A DNA stretch of 64,000 bases from Oscillospiraceae bacterium (GTDB lineage: Bacteria > Bacillota > Clostridia > Oscillospirales > Oscillospiraceae). The notes under the pieces were generated by a model. The model was not told the DNA's origin and did no database searches. It worked only from the letters and a program-made list of their open reading frames with translations. Position numbers and translations under genes: made by a program. Where the stretch lies: NCBI GenBank assembly GCA_017482385.1, contig JAFUNI010000016.1, positions 124,001-188,000 of the forward strand. The letters are read 5' to 3'. Positions 7,971-17,032 of the stretch are shown piece after piece (positions within the stretch are counted from its first letter, which is position 1; every line of letters starts with the position of its first letter).

Positions 7971-8588
7971 ATGAAAAGAATAATAGTATTAGCTTTGGTA
8001 TTAATTTCTGTAATAGGAATCATTGGTTGTACAAAAGAAAAGGAGGCCGTAAATGATTCTGCTATAGAAGCTTATACAACTTTTTTGGCAGGGAACAGAA
8101 CACGCTTGGCTGAAGGGCAGGCTGAAAAATGGTATATTCCGAACTTTCAAGATACCGTGTTAAAATATGAGTATACCTACTTGGATTTAGATTGTGACGG
8201 CGTAGTAGAACTGCTTATTCAATTAAAAGATGATCCGTGCGGGTATAATGCTGTGTTCCATTTTAAGGATGGACAGATACTGTGTTGGAACAGTGATTCT
8301 GCAGAAATGTCTTGTCGTGATTATCCGCTTCAGGATGGAATAATGGTACAGCAATATGATTATTCAGGCACACGAAGTTATACGCTTTTCCGTTATAATT
8401 CTAACGGTGAAAAGGAGAATGTTTCTCAACTGTTTGCACGAGATGAATTGATTTATTTAGACAGCACAGAACCATGTCCGTATTATGAAATAGATGGAAC
8501 AGAAATTGATAAGGACGAATTTGAAAAGCAAATTAATTCACTAATTCTAGAGAAACGGATTAAGAGCACAGATTGGAAGGAAATATAA
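7971..8588 (+). CDS. hypothetical lipoprotein
   Basis: 205 residues. The N-terminus is a lipoprotein signal: two basic residues, a hydrophobic run, and lipobox IIGC with the lipidated cysteine at C20. The mature part is acidic and contains LDLDCDGVVELLI, an FG-GAP/EF-hand-like pattern seen in small secreted clostridial proteins of unknown role. It has its own promoter, a GGGGTGAT ribosome site and a terminator, so it is a single-gene unit. Anchored on the outside of the membrane; function not recognised. Confidence 0.8.
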   Translation: MKRIIVLALVLISVIGIIGCTKEKEAVNDSAIEAYTTFLAGNRTRLAEGQAEKWYIPNFQDTVLKYEYTYLDLDCDGVVELLIQLKDDPCGYNAVFHFKDGQILCWNSDSAEMSCRDYPLQDGIMVQQYDYSGTRSYTLFRYNSNGEKENVSQLFARDELIYLDSTEPCPYYEIDGTEIDKDEFEKQINSLILEKRIKSTDWKEI

Positions 8589-8646
8589 ATTGGGATTTAC
8601 AAATTGATTTATATAATAACAAAGTGGCATTATAATGGTTCGTAAC

Positions 8647-8691
8647 AGCCACAAAAAGACCAGTCCGAAAGGATTGGTCTTCTTTGTGGCT
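8647..8691 (+). terminator. terminator after the lipoprotein gene
   Basis: A long stem (AGCCACAAA and AAGACCAGTCC with their complements, loop GAAA) spanning 8647-8691. The rest of the gap to 8837 holds a TATAAT at 8791-8796 that may start MFS transcription, but no good -35 box. Confidence 0.7.
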
Positions 8692-8837
8692 ATGGGTATT
8701 CGGAGGGCGGATTCATAGGAAGAATAACGCTACTACAATGGAAATTTTATAATTTATGCGACTAAGTCTTCCCTTTTTGTTTTTTGATATTATAATATTA
8801 GTTAAGAAATGCTTGCTTAAATGTGAGGGAGCTCATT

Positions 8838-10043
8838 ATGACAAAACAAAAGAATTACAAAAAGACACTGATAGCTTGCTATCTTGGTTTTGTTACACAG
8901 GCAATATCTGCAAATTTTGCGCCACTGCTGTTTTTAACATTCAGAAGTACTTACGGAATTACACTGGATAAGATCGCCCTGATTCCGTTGGTGTTCTATC
9001 TAACCCAATTGCTTGTTGACCTTGCGGCTACCAAATTTGCCGATAAAATCGGATACCGCGCTTGCGTTGTGGCATCGCAGGTGTTGTCGGCTGTCGGACT
9101 TGTCTTGATGGCGATTTTGCCGGAGATACTTCCTGCGCCGTTTGTTGGCATTTTAATTGCGGTAGTGCTTTATGCCATCGGCAGTGGCCTTATCGAGGTG
9201 CTGGTAAGCCCCATCGTGGAGGCCTGTCCTTTTGAAAATAAGGACGGCGTGATGAGCACATTACATTCCTTCTACTGCTGGGGTGCAATGGGTGTCATTT
9301 TGGGTTCCACGCTTTTCTTTGCGGTATTCGGTGTGGAGAATTGGAAGATTCTTACTTTTGTTTGGGCGCTGGTGCCGCTGTATAACACATTCAACTTTAT
9401 TAACTGTCCCATAGAGCGATTGGTTGAAGAGGGCAAGAGTATGGGTATTCGCAAACTGCTGAAAACACCCATCTTCTGGCTGATGATATTGCTTATGGTG
9501 TGCTCAGGCGCATCTGAAGCGACGATGTCCCAATGGGCATCGGCATTTACGGAGTCTGCTATTGGCGTATCCAAGGCCGTTGGCGATTTGGCAGGCCCGT
9601 GCTTGTTTGCCATGTTTATGGGCATGTCCCGTATGCTGTACGGTAAATTCAGCGAGAAGCTTGATTTGACCAAGGTGATGCTTGTTTGCGGCATTATGTG
9701 TGCCTGCTGTTATTTGCTGGCGTCCTTGTCTACAGTGCCGATTCTCGGCCTTGCAGGCTGCGCACTTTGCGGTTTGGCTGTGGGCATTATGTGGCCCGGC
9801 TCTATCAGCGTATCCTCCCAGAGCTGCCCAATGGGCGGCACAGCAATGTTTGCGTTTTTGGCCTTGGCCGGCGATTTAGGGGCAATGGTCAGCCCCGCTA
9901 TGGTGGGAAGTCTTGCCGAAAAGGCAGGCGGCGATTTGAAAACAGGTTTGTTTGCGGCCACACTGTTCCCCATAATATTGGTTGTTGGATTAACCGTTTT
10001 AAGAGGCATAAAGAAATATCAAATCAGGGATGAAAAACATTAA
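8838..10043 (+). CDS. MFS family transporter
   Basis: 401 residues with about twelve hydrophobic segments, the standard major-facilitator layout. The loop between helices 2 and 3 carries KFADKIGYR, which corresponds to the MFS motif A. These proteins move small solutes across the membrane by uniport or ion symport. The substrate is not clear; the overall look is close to sugar-type MFS proteins of clostridia. Start: GAGGGAG lies 6 bases ahead of the ATG at 8838, whereas a GTG at 8823 has no site. Single gene followed by a terminator. Confidence 0.85.
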   Translation: MTKQKNYKKTLIACYLGFVTQAISANFAPLLFLTFRSTYGITLDKIALIPLVFYLTQLLVDLAATKFADKIGYRACVVASQVLSAVGLVLMAILPEILPAPFVGILIAVVLYAIGSGLIEVLVSPIVEACPFENKDGVMSTLHSFYCWGAMGVILGSTLFFAVFGVENWKILTFVWALVPLYNTFNFINCPIERLVEEGKSMGIRKLLKTPIFWLMILLMVCSGASEATMSQWASAFTESAIGVSKAVGDLAGPCLFAMFMGMSRMLYGKFSEKLDLTKVMLVCGIMCACCYLLASLSTVPILGLAGCALCGLAVGIMWPGSISVSSQSCPMGGTAMFAFLALAGDLGAMVSPAMVGSLAEKAGGDLKTGLFAATLFPIILVVGLTVLRGIKKYQIRDEKH

Positions 10044-10072
10044 ACTGGCAAAATTCTGTTTATAACAACTGC

Positions 10073-10101
10073 AAAGGCCAATCCGCTTGGATTGGCCTTT
10101 T
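10073..10101 (+). terminator. terminator after the MFS gene
   Basis: AAAGGCCAATCC and its complement (loop GCTT), ending in TTTT. Confidence 0.85.
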
Positions 10102-10148
10102 GTGATTATATTTTTTGGACGCATCAAAGCGAACCGGGAAAATTTGGA

Positions 10149-10176
10149 TTGCAATAATAGATTATCCTGTTATAAT
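10149..10176 (+). promoter_or_regulatory. promoter of the HAD gene
   Basis: TTGCAA (10149-10154), 16 bases, then TATAAT (10171-10176), about 35 bases before the ATG at 10211. Confidence 0.65.
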
Positions 10177-10210
10177 GTTGTTGAATAAGCAAAGCTTGTG
10201 GAGGCGCAAA

Positions 10211-11032
10211 ATGCAAAATTATAAAATCGTTGCCAGCGATCTTGACGGCACGCTGCTGAACAACCAATCTGAAATAAGTCCGGAGAATATGGCTGCCATT
10301 TACGGAATAATAGAAAAAGGGGCGTATTTTGTGCCTTCTTCCGGCCGGACATTTGCTGAAATACCGGCGTTGATTCGGAATGAATCCGCAATTCGTTACA
10401 TCATTCATTCCAACGGTGCAGTGGTTTTGGATAAGCAGACAGGACAGCGGGTTCTGACCTGTATTCCCAATGCCCTTGGGCGGGAGATCCTGGACATGCT
10501 TACATCCACCCAAGCGCATATTACCATTCGCCATAACGGAAACTGCATAGTAGATGCAGCATTTCAAAATGAGCAGGCTTTCGATTATTACAATGTGATC
10601 GAGGCGCACCGGGACTGCGTTCTGAATTATGCCATTCAATCTGACAATTTTTTGGAATATGCCTATGCCGCAGACCAGGTAGAGGTGTTCTCTGCATTCT
10701 TTCACAGCTATGAAGACAAGCTTGCCTGCAAAAAGCAGCTTGAGAAAAGCGGAAAGCTTCGTGTTGTGGAAGCCAGCGAGTATAATATTGAAATCGTAAA
10801 CATCCATGCGGGTAAAGGGAATGCACTATACAGTCTTGCAGATATGCTGGGCATTTCCTATGCAGATACCATCAGCATTGGCGACAGCGATAATGACAGC
10901 AGTATCACACAGGCTGCAGGCCTGGGGCTTGCTGTATCCAATGCTTGTGAATCCTTGAAGGCGGTAGCAGACAAAATTATTTGTTCCAACGAAGAGCATG
11001 CCATCGCTTATGTTTTGTCCCACTTCTTCTAA
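10211..11032 (+). CDS. Cof-type HAD-IIB family hydrolase
   Basis: 273 residues, the usual size for Cof/YbiV phosphatases. Motif I, SDLDGTLL, is close to the N-terminus. The C-terminal ISIGDSDNDSSIT is motif IV, which binds magnesium. A C2-type cap lies between them. The family dephosphorylates sugar phosphates, flavin mononucleotide or pyridoxal phosphate, usually with broad specificity. The start is the ATG at 10211, preceded by GTGGAGG; earlier in-frame starts lie upstream of the promoter -10 region and are rejected. The acetyltransferase gene follows 47 bases later, probably in the same transcript. Confidence 0.88.
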   Translation: MQNYKIVASDLDGTLLNNQSEISPENMAAIYGIIEKGAYFVPSSGRTFAEIPALIRNESAIRYIIHSNGAVVLDKQTGQRVLTCIPNALGREILDMLTSTQAHITIRHNGNCIVDAAFQNEQAFDYYNVIEAHRDCVLNYAIQSDNFLEYAYAADQVEVFSAFFHSYEDKLACKKQLEKSGKLRVVEASEYNIEIVNIHAGKGNALYSLADMLGISYADTISIGDSDNDSSITQAAGLGLAVSNACESLKAVADKIICSNEEHAIAYVLSHFF

Positions 11033-11079
11033 ATGCAAACCAGAAAGAGCAAGCCATCTAATGACCGAGGAGAAACCCA

Positions 11080-11880
11080 ATGAACCAATATACAAAAAAT
11101 GATATCATCCAACAGCTGGATGCGTTACATACACCCAAGGGTGTTCCGGTTCTGTTCCATTCTTCTTTGCGGGCTATCGGCACGGTAGAGGGTGGGGCAG
11201 AGGCGCTTTTGGATATCCTGGTGGAATATTTCACCCGGGATGGCGGCCTGTTCTGCGTGCCGACCCATACCTGGCATAATTTGGATAACGAGATCACCTT
11301 GGATGTAACCAGCGACGATAATTGCCTGGGCGCTTTCTCCACCGTTGCCATCCGGGATCCCCGGGGAATCCGTTCGGAGAATCCTTGCCATTCTATGGTG
11401 GTTTTCGGGGATAAAGCACAAGCCTTTGTGAAAGACGAAATCTCTGTACCCACGCCCACTGCGCCCAGTAGCTGCTATGGCAAGCTTTTTGATATGGGCG
11501 GCTATGTCTTGCTGGCAGGTGTTGCACACAATAAAAACACATTCCTCCACACAGTAGACGAAATGCTGGACATACCCAACAGAATGGGCAATAAGCCTGT
11601 TCCGATGGCTGTGCGCAAAAAAGACGGTCAGGTTATCAAAACAAAACTGTGTTTGTTTGACACCGACTATACGGAGGACATTTCCTACCGGTTCACAAAG
11701 TACGAAACGGCATTCCGTTACCACAGATGCATTACTGACGGGTTCCTGGGAAATGCGCCGACACAGCTGTGCAGCGCCCGGAAAATGAAGGAAACCATCG
11801 AGCTGATCTATCGGAATTGCGGTGACGCAGACCCCTTGGCAGACGAGGAAGCCATTCCGCAAAAATGGTACTGTTTTTGA
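11080..11880 (+). CDS. AAC(3)-family N-acetyltransferase
   Basis: 266 residues, matching the Antibiotic_NAT (AAC(3)/YokD) fold. Characteristic segments are FHSSLRAIG near the N-terminus, CVPTHTWHNL, and NPCHSMVVFG, which contains the conserved His of the active site. Characterised members transfer acetyl from acetyl-CoA to the 3-amino group of aminoglycosides, but many chromosomal homologues have no shown resistance role. GAGGAG precedes the ATG. Likely cotranscribed with the HAD gene. Whether it acts on an antibiotic or on a native amino sugar cannot be told from sequence. Confidence 0.82.
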   Translation: MNQYTKNDIIQQLDALHTPKGVPVLFHSSLRAIGTVEGGAEALLDILVEYFTRDGGLFCVPTHTWHNLDNEITLDVTSDDNCLGAFSTVAIRDPRGIRSENPCHSMVVFGDKAQAFVKDEISVPTPTAPSSCYGKLFDMGGYVLLAGVAHNKNTFLHTVDEMLDIPNRMGNKPVPMAVRKKDGQVIKTKLCLFDTDYTEDISYRFTKYETAFRYHRCITDGFLGNAPTQLCSARKMKETIELIYRNCGDADPLADEEAIPQKWYCF

Positions 11881-11914
11881 TTACTTATAATCGCTTTTTT
11901 GTATCAACCAAAAC

Positions 11915-11942
11915 TTGACTGTGATTTCACCTATGCTATAAT
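11915..11942 (+). promoter_or_regulatory. promoter of the CE15-like esterase gene
   Basis: TTGACT (11915-11920), 16 bases, then TATAAT (11937-11942) with TATGC just before it. Confidence 0.75.
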
Positions 11943-11970
11943 AAGAAAAATCATGAACGGAGGAAAGGTA

Positions 11971-13293
11971 ATGGCAAAAAGAATCCTTGCATTGCTGCTT
12001 GCAGCGGCTGCTGTATTGGGCTTAGCTGCTTGCAGCAAGAAGCCTGCAGAACCTGCAACCACCGCAACAACTGGAACCATAGAGACTATTGCCCCAACCA
12101 ATGCGGCAACTGTTACGACTCCTTCTAAAACGGAACAAACTGAAGCTTTCACAACTGCTCCTGCTACAGTTGCAACGGTTGCACCGACTACTGCAGCAAC
12201 AGCAGCACCGACCGCAGCGCCTACAACTGCTACAGAGCCTGCTGAAACCCGTAAAGCGCTTGCTCCTCTGCTGGAGCTCCGCGGTGAGCTTCCGGCGCTC
12301 AAATCCCGGGAGGAAATGCTGGATACTCTGCAGAAAGAGGTCTATGGCTATATGCCTGCGGCTCCCACGAATATCGAATTTACCAGTAAGGACATTACTA
12401 CCGATGATTACTGTAACGGGAAAGCAAATCGCTATTCCATTGTGGCAAAATGTACCGTAAACGGACAGGAATTTGCATTTCCCTTCAGTATGGTATTCCC
12501 CAAAAATATCAATGGCAAAGTGCCTTTCTTTATGTTCATTGGATTTACAAAGGGACCGACTTCCAAGTATCAATCAACGGAAGCTGTGATCGACAAGGGT
12601 TACGCCATTATCTATTACGATTACCGGGATATTGCCAGTGACGACGGCAAGTTTGACAATGGCCTGTCCACGATCCTGTATCCCGAAGGCAAGCGAGGCG
12701 ATACCGACCCGGGCAAGATTGCAATGTGGGCCTGGGGCGCACATAGAATGATGGATTATGCAGAGAGTATCAGCGACAAGCTGGATCTTTCTCGCTCTGC
12801 TGTTTGCGGCCACTCCCGTACCGGCAAGGCTGCCTTGCTTGCCGGCGCTACCGACACCCGTATCCAGTTTACGTATTCCAATGAATCCGGCTGTGCCGGC
12901 TCAGCTATTTCCCGCCGTAAGGCCGGTGAAAGTATTGCCCGAATTACCGGTACATTTCCGTACTGGTTCTGCAAGAATTACAAGCATTGGGCAGGCAGGG
13001 AAGCGGAGATGCCCTTTGATCAGCATTGGCTGCTGGCATCCATCGCGCCCCGGAAGGTCCTGGTAGGCAGTGCGTCCAAGGATATCAATGCCGATCCGCT
13101 GTCTGAGCAGCTTGGTTGTTTGGCTGCATCGCCGGCATTCCAAAACGGCTTTGCCTGTGATGTTATGGCTGTTGCCGGTGACGCATTCCTGGAAGGCGAT
13201 ATCGGCTACCACATGCGTGAAGGCTCCCATGCTTTTACCGAGACGGACTGGCTCAGAGCTATCGAATTTATCGATTATCATACAGCAAAATAA
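11971..13293 (+). CDS. CE15-like glucuronoyl esterase lipoprotein
   Basis: 440 residues. Lipoprotein signal with lipobox LAAC (C21), then a Thr/Ala/Pro-rich linker to about residue 92, then an alpha/beta-hydrolase. The nucleophile elbow is CGHSRTGKAAL (S282), followed by NESGCAG (E305) and a C-terminal GSHAFTETDW (H420). This is the catalytic set and order of carbohydrate esterase family 15. Such enzymes cut the ester between lignin alcohols and the 4-O-methylglucuronic acid of xylan. It would be displayed on the cell surface. GGAGG precedes the ATG at 11971. The exact substrate in a gut organism is uncertain. Confidence 0.78.
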   Translation: MAKRILALLLAAAAVLGLAACSKKPAEPATTATTGTIETIAPTNAATVTTPSKTEQTEAFTTAPATVATVAPTTAATAAPTAAPTTATEPAETRKALAPLLELRGELPALKSREEMLDTLQKEVYGYMPAAPTNIEFTSKDITTDDYCNGKANRYSIVAKCTVNGQEFAFPFSMVFPKNINGKVPFFMFIGFTKGPTSKYQSTEAVIDKGYAIIYYDYRDIASDDGKFDNGLSTILYPEGKRGDTDPGKIAMWAWGAHRMMDYAESISDKLDLSRSAVCGHSRTGKAALLAGATDTRIQFTYSNESGCAGSAISRRKAGESIARITGTFPYWFCKNYKHWAGREAEMPFDQHWLLASIAPRKVLVGSASKDINADPLSEQLGCLAASPAFQNGFACDVMAVAGDAFLEGDIGYHMREGSHAFTETDWLRAIEFIDYHTAK

Positions 13294-13297
13294 AGTT

Positions 13298-13330
13298 AAA
13301 AGCACACCGATGACACATCGGTGTGCTTTT
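13298..13330. terminator. bidirectional terminator
   Basis: 15-base perfect arms around the loop ACA, with A and T runs. It ends the esterase gene and the convergent dipeptidase gene. Confidence 0.9.
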
Positions 13331-13335
13331 ATAAA

Positions 13336-14742
13336 TTAACCTAAAATATCATTCAATTCCAGCAGAGCCCGTGCGTAAATCCGCATTGCGATCTTTAGGC
13401 GGGCCAGGGAAACACATTCGTCAATACCGTGTGCACCGCCACGGCCCTTGGGGAAGTCCTCAGGAGGGCAATTGCCGGACATGCCAAAGGCGTAAGCATT
13501 GGGCAGCCGGTGCGCGTAGGTGCCACCGGACAAGGTGTAGGGAGGTTTGTCTGCACCGGTGATCTCATTGGCGATACGGGTTAGCAGTTTGATTTCCTTG
13601 GTGTCAGGGTTCATAAGGTAGGCGGGGGTACCGGGGGTGGATTTTTCAACAATAAAGCCAAAGCCGTCAACAGCCTTCTTGATGTTTTCTTCCATCTCAT
13701 CTACGGTAATACCGGCAGGGTAGCGGATGCGGAAATAGACCTTAATGTAACCGTCAACATCGTCGATCTGAGTGGTTGCAACGATGGGTTCACCCATAAT
13801 AGGATGTGCGTATGCGATATTCAAGCAATGGCCGTGGATATCCTTGGACAGAGTTCTCAAGAAGTGGAAGATTTGCTTATCTTCTTCAGCTACCAAACCG
13901 GCATCCAGCAAGGCACCGGAGATATGAGTAATCATATTACCATTGGGATTTGGATGTGCGCCGTGGGTAGGGGGAGAAAACGAGAAAACCTCGGTCTTTT
14001 TACCCTTTGTAACGGTACACATAGGCAGTTCCTGGGGAACGTCGCTCCGATCTAAAATTGCCAGGGCATCACCGGGCTTGCCGGGCTGACCGGCTGTGAG
14101 CTGAATGCCGTGGAGGGGAGTCTTGCTGCGCAGAACCACAGACAAAGCACCCTTGCCGCCATACCCTACAGGCCAGCCGCTATCGGGGACTAAGGACATC
14201 CGGGGAGGTGTGCAAACGTTCAAGAAACCCTTTGCATCGGGATTTCCGGGAATGCCGATCAGATCCTGCATACCCAGTTCTTCGTTGCTGCCTACATAAA
14301 GGGCAGGGTTGTACTTCAGTTCGATACCCAGTTCTTTGAAAATTTGCAGCAGGTTAAAAATGGCAGCAAGCTGACCCTTGTTGTCAGTAGCGCCACGGCC
14401 AATGATGCAGCCCTTATATTCGGTGGCATCATAGGGCGGGTAGTTCCAGCCCTCGCCGGCAGCCACCACATCACCGTGGAGCCAAATGCCCAGATCCGGC
14501 TGACCTTCTTTCAAAGCAGTGCTGACAACACCCACATTATAGTCGGTGGCATAGAAACCGGCAGCCTTACCCATTTTCAAAACCTCGTCCAAAACAGCCC
14601 GGGGACCGATACCCCAGGGTGCGCCGGGAACGGGTTCGCTTTTTTCACTGTTGATGTTTACAAGACGGATGGTGTCGGCTGCTAATTTTTCAGTAGAGGC
14701 TTCGATCATCTCGTCGATTTTAGTAAGAAGTTCTGTATTCAT
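13336..14742 (-). CDS. M20 family dipeptidase (PepV/Sapep type)
   Basis: 468 residues, typical of PepV-like dinuclear zinc dipeptidases. Metal-binding elements: HGDVVAAGEGW, GRGATDNKG (bridging Asp) and SNEELGMQD (the Glu pair). A lid/dimerisation domain interrupts the catalytic domain, and the C-terminal GGTYAHRLPNA supplies the last histidine. It releases amino acids from dipeptides in the cytoplasm. The start is the ATG at 14742 with GAGGTGA in front; ATG codons further out lie over the promoter -10. Monocistronic. Confidence 0.88.
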   Translation of the reverse strand: MNTELLTKIDEMIEASTEKLAADTIRLVNINSEKSEPVPGAPWGIGPRAVLDEVLKMGKAAGFYATDYNVGVVSTALKEGQPDLGIWLHGDVVAAGEGWNYPPYDATEYKGCIIGRGATDNKGQLAAIFNLLQIFKELGIELKYNPALYVGSNEELGMQDLIGIPGNPDAKGFLNVCTPPRMSLVPDSGWPVGYGGKGALSVVLRSKTPLHGIQLTAGQPGKPGDALAILDRSDVPQELPMCTVTKGKKTEVFSFSPPTHGAHPNPNGNMITHISGALLDAGLVAEEDKQIFHFLRTLSKDIHGHCLNIAYAHPIMGEPIVATTQIDDVDGYIKVYFRIRYPAGITVDEMEENIKKAVDGFGFIVEKSTPGTPAYLMNPDTKEIKLLTRIANEITGADKPPYTLSGGTYAHRLPNAYAFGMSGNCPPEDFPKGRGGAHGIDECVSLARLKIAMRIYARALLELNDILG

Positions 14743-14760
14743 TTGAATCACCTCGCCCCC

Positions 14761-14788
14761 ATTATAGCACAAAGAAAATGCCTGTCAA
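14761..14788 (-). promoter_or_regulatory. promoter of the PepV-like gene
   Basis: On the minus strand TTGACA (14783-14788), 16 bases, then TATAAT (14761-14766). Confidence 0.8.
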
Positions 14789-14823
14789 TCCGCTATAGCG
14801 GCAAAATTCATAGGAAATAACTA

Positions 14824-14852
14824 TTGCAATTACAAGGAAAAAAGTATATCAT
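14824..14852 (+). promoter_or_regulatory. promoter of the C39/FAD operon
   Basis: TTGCAA (14824-14829), 17 bases, then TATCAT (14847-14852). Confidence 0.55.
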
Positions 14853-14882
14853 ATCAGCAGACAGAAATATGGAGGTATGTAT

Positions 14883-15461
14883 ATGTTCTACATCAATCAG
14901 CTGGACTATCCACATATTCCCTATAACCACAATATGGCCCACGGCGGCCCACCTGAAGGCAGAACCAGTGTGAAGACTTCCGGCTGTGGCCTGTGCTGTT
15001 CCTGCATGGTGGTAGCCCACCAGACCGGTAAAATGCTGCCCATTGCGGAGTTTGTAAAGCTTTCGGAAGAGAATCTGGCTAACCAGGAGCTGGGTACCGA
15101 TATGAAGGTTTTGGGCCCTGTCCTTGCGAAGCTTTTTGACCTGGAGTATGTTCAGTCCAGCGATAAAGATGAGCTGATTGCCTGGCTGAAAGACGGTGGC
15201 GAGGCCATTGTCCACGCCCAGGGTGATAAGGACGGACACATCGGTGTGTTCTCCAACCGGGGGCATTATATCCTGGCAACCGCTATGGTTGGGGATGAAG
15301 TGCAGATTATGGACCCCAGCGACAAGCCGGAGAAGTACGAAATTGAGGGCCGCAAGGGCCTGGTCCGGAAGGAAGAACCCTTCATTTATGCTGCTCCCGA
15401 AGTAGTGGACGAAGCCTGCTATGCCGACAGAATCCACTTCCATATGTTCAAGAAAAAATAG
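14883..15461 (+). CDS. C39-like cysteine peptidase family protein
   Basis: 192 residues without signal peptide. The segment TSGCGLCCSC holds the presumed nucleophile C35. GHYILA (H128) and IMDPSDK (D144) complete a C39/papain-like triad. C39_2 proteins cleave peptides or act as transglutaminase-like folds; an intracellular one is of unknown use. Four cysteines at 35, 38, 39 and 41 are unusual and could bind a metal. The start is the ATG at 14883, which is 7 bases after GGAGG; the ATG at 14877 is too close. Followed after 15 bases by the FAD gene. Confidence 0.7.
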   Translation: MFYINQLDYPHIPYNHNMAHGGPPEGRTSVKTSGCGLCCSCMVVAHQTGKMLPIAEFVKLSEENLANQELGTDMKVLGPVLAKLFDLEYVQSSDKDELIAWLKDGGEAIVHAQGDKDGHIGVFSNRGHYILATAMVGDEVQIMDPSDKPEKYEIEGRKGLVRKEEPFIYAAPEVVDEACYADRIHFHMFKKK

Positions 15462-15476
15462 TAAGGAGAACATTGC

Positions 15477-16844
15477 ATGCGTTTTGATGTAATTATTGTG
15501 GGCGCTGGCCCCGGTGGTATTTTTGCTGCCTATGAGCTGATGCAAAAGGCACCTGATTTGAAGGTGGCGGTTTTTGAGGCCGGTCACGCGCTGAGTGAGC
15601 GTCGCTGCCCCATTGACGGCGACAAGGTAAAAAGCTGCATTGGTTGCAAAAGCTGCAGCATCATGAGCGGCTTTGGCGGCGCCGGCGCTTTTTCTGACGG
15701 AAAGTATAATATTACCAATGACTTTGGCGGCACGCTTTATGAGTATATTGGTAAAAAGCGGGCGTTGGATCTGATGCACTATGTAGATGAGATCAACCTG
15801 CGCTACGGCGGGGAAGGCACAAAGCTTTACTCCACAGCCGGCAGCCGGTTTAAGACCCTGTGCATCCAAAATGATCTGCATCTGCTGGATGCGTCTGTCC
15901 GTCATCTTGGTACAGATATCAACTATGTGGTGCTGGAGAATCTGTATACTTATCTGAAAGACAAGGTGCAGTTCTACTTCGATACACCTGTGCAATCCAT
16001 TACTGCCTTGGATAATGGATACGAGATCGTCTGTGCCGATGGCGCATATACCTGCAAGGATTGTGTTATCTCCGTGGGACGCAGTGGCAGTAAGTGGATG
16101 GAAACTGTGTGCCGGGATCTGAAGATCCCCACAAAATCCAACCGAGTCGATATTGGTGTCCGTGTGGAGCTGCCTGCGGCAGTGTTTGCCCACTTGACAG
16201 ATGAACTGTACGAAAGCAAGATCGTATACCGCACTGAAAAATACGGCGACAAGGTCCGTACATTCTGTATGAATCCTAAGGGCGCGGTGGTTACCGAGAA
16301 CACCAACGGCATTATTACCGTGAATGGTCATAGCTACGAAGATCCGGCTAAGCAGACGGACAATACCAACTTTGCGCTTCTGGTTGCCAAGCATTTCTCT
16401 GAGCCCTTTAAGGATTCTAACGGTTACGGCGAGTCCATTGCCCGTTTGAGCAATATGCTGGGCGGCGGTGTTATGGTGCAGCGGTTTGGTGATCTGATCC
16501 GTGGACGCCGATCCACGCCCAGCCGGATTGAAGAGGCCTTTATTACTCCCACCTTGAATGCAACACCCGGTGATTTGAGCTTGGTGCTGCCTAAGCGGAT
16601 TCTGGACGGCATTATTGAGATGATCTATGCGTTGGATGAGATCGCTCCCGGTACTGCCAACGACGATACCCTCCTTTATGGCGTGGAAGTGAAGTTCTAC
16701 AATATGGAAGTGGAAGTGAACGAGCGCCTGGAGTCCAATTACAAGGGATTGTACATCATTGGTGATGGCAGTGGCATTACCCACTCTTTGTCCCACGCAT
16801 CAGCCAGCGGCGTGTATGTTGCCCGGAATATTACAGAAAAATAA
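15477..16844 (+). CDS. FAD-dependent protein of the COG2509 family
   Basis: 455 residues. The N-terminal dinucleotide-binding motif VGAGPGGIFAAYEL is at about 8-21. A cysteine cluster CIGCKSC followed by MSGFGGAGAFSDGKYN identifies the COG2509 family of uncharacterised FAD-dependent dehydrogenases. The C-terminal GDGSGITHSLSHASASG closes the FAD site. No biochemical role is firmly known for this clade. AAGGAG precedes the ATG, and it is probably cotranscribed with the C39-like gene, a pairing that gives no obvious function. Confidence 0.85.
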   Translation: MRFDVIIVGAGPGGIFAAYELMQKAPDLKVAVFEAGHALSERRCPIDGDKVKSCIGCKSCSIMSGFGGAGAFSDGKYNITNDFGGTLYEYIGKKRALDLMHYVDEINLRYGGEGTKLYSTAGSRFKTLCIQNDLHLLDASVRHLGTDINYVVLENLYTYLKDKVQFYFDTPVQSITALDNGYEIVCADGAYTCKDCVISVGRSGSKWMETVCRDLKIPTKSNRVDIGVRVELPAAVFAHLTDELYESKIVYRTEKYGDKVRTFCMNPKGAVVTENTNGIITVNGHSYEDPAKQTDNTNFALLVAKHFSEPFKDSNGYGESIARLSNMLGGGVMVQRFGDLIRGRRSTPSRIEEAFITPTLNATPGDLSLVLPKRILDGIIEMIYALDEIAPGTANDDTLLYGVEVKFYNMEVEVNERLESNYKGLYIIGDGSGITHSLSHASASGVYVARNITEK

Positions 16845-16845
16845 C

Positions 16846-16883
16846 AAAGAAAGATGGTTGCTCAGGCAGCCATTTTTCTTTTT
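16846..16883 (+). terminator. terminator after the FAD gene
   Basis: ATGGTTGC pairs with GCAGCCAT (loop TCAG), extended by A and T runs and ending in a T-rich tract. Confidence 0.7.
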
Positions 16884-16959
16884 AGGTCCTATTTTTCAAG
16901 AGAAAAGCGCGTTATTTTATAATTCTTCTACTACTTGTATTTCAAAAATGAATTTGCTA

Positions 16960-16987
16960 TTGCGTTTGTTTTTTACTATGCTATAAT
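16960..16987 (+). promoter_or_regulatory. promoter of the GH106-like gene
   Basis: TTGCGT (16960-16965), 16 bases, then TATAAT (16982-16987) preceded by TATGC. Confidence 0.7.
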
Positions 16988-17032
16988 CTCTGTAATAAAA
17001 CCGTGTAACACAACAGCTTGGAGGGAAGTGTG

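Noticed and set aside
8647..8691. Hairpin considered as part of a repeat or CRISPR
   Set aside because: Single copy with normal terminator form after a gene.
14808..16796. Long minus-strand open frame opposite the C39 and FAD genes
   Set aside because: No family resemblance and fully opposite two clear genes with ribosome sites.
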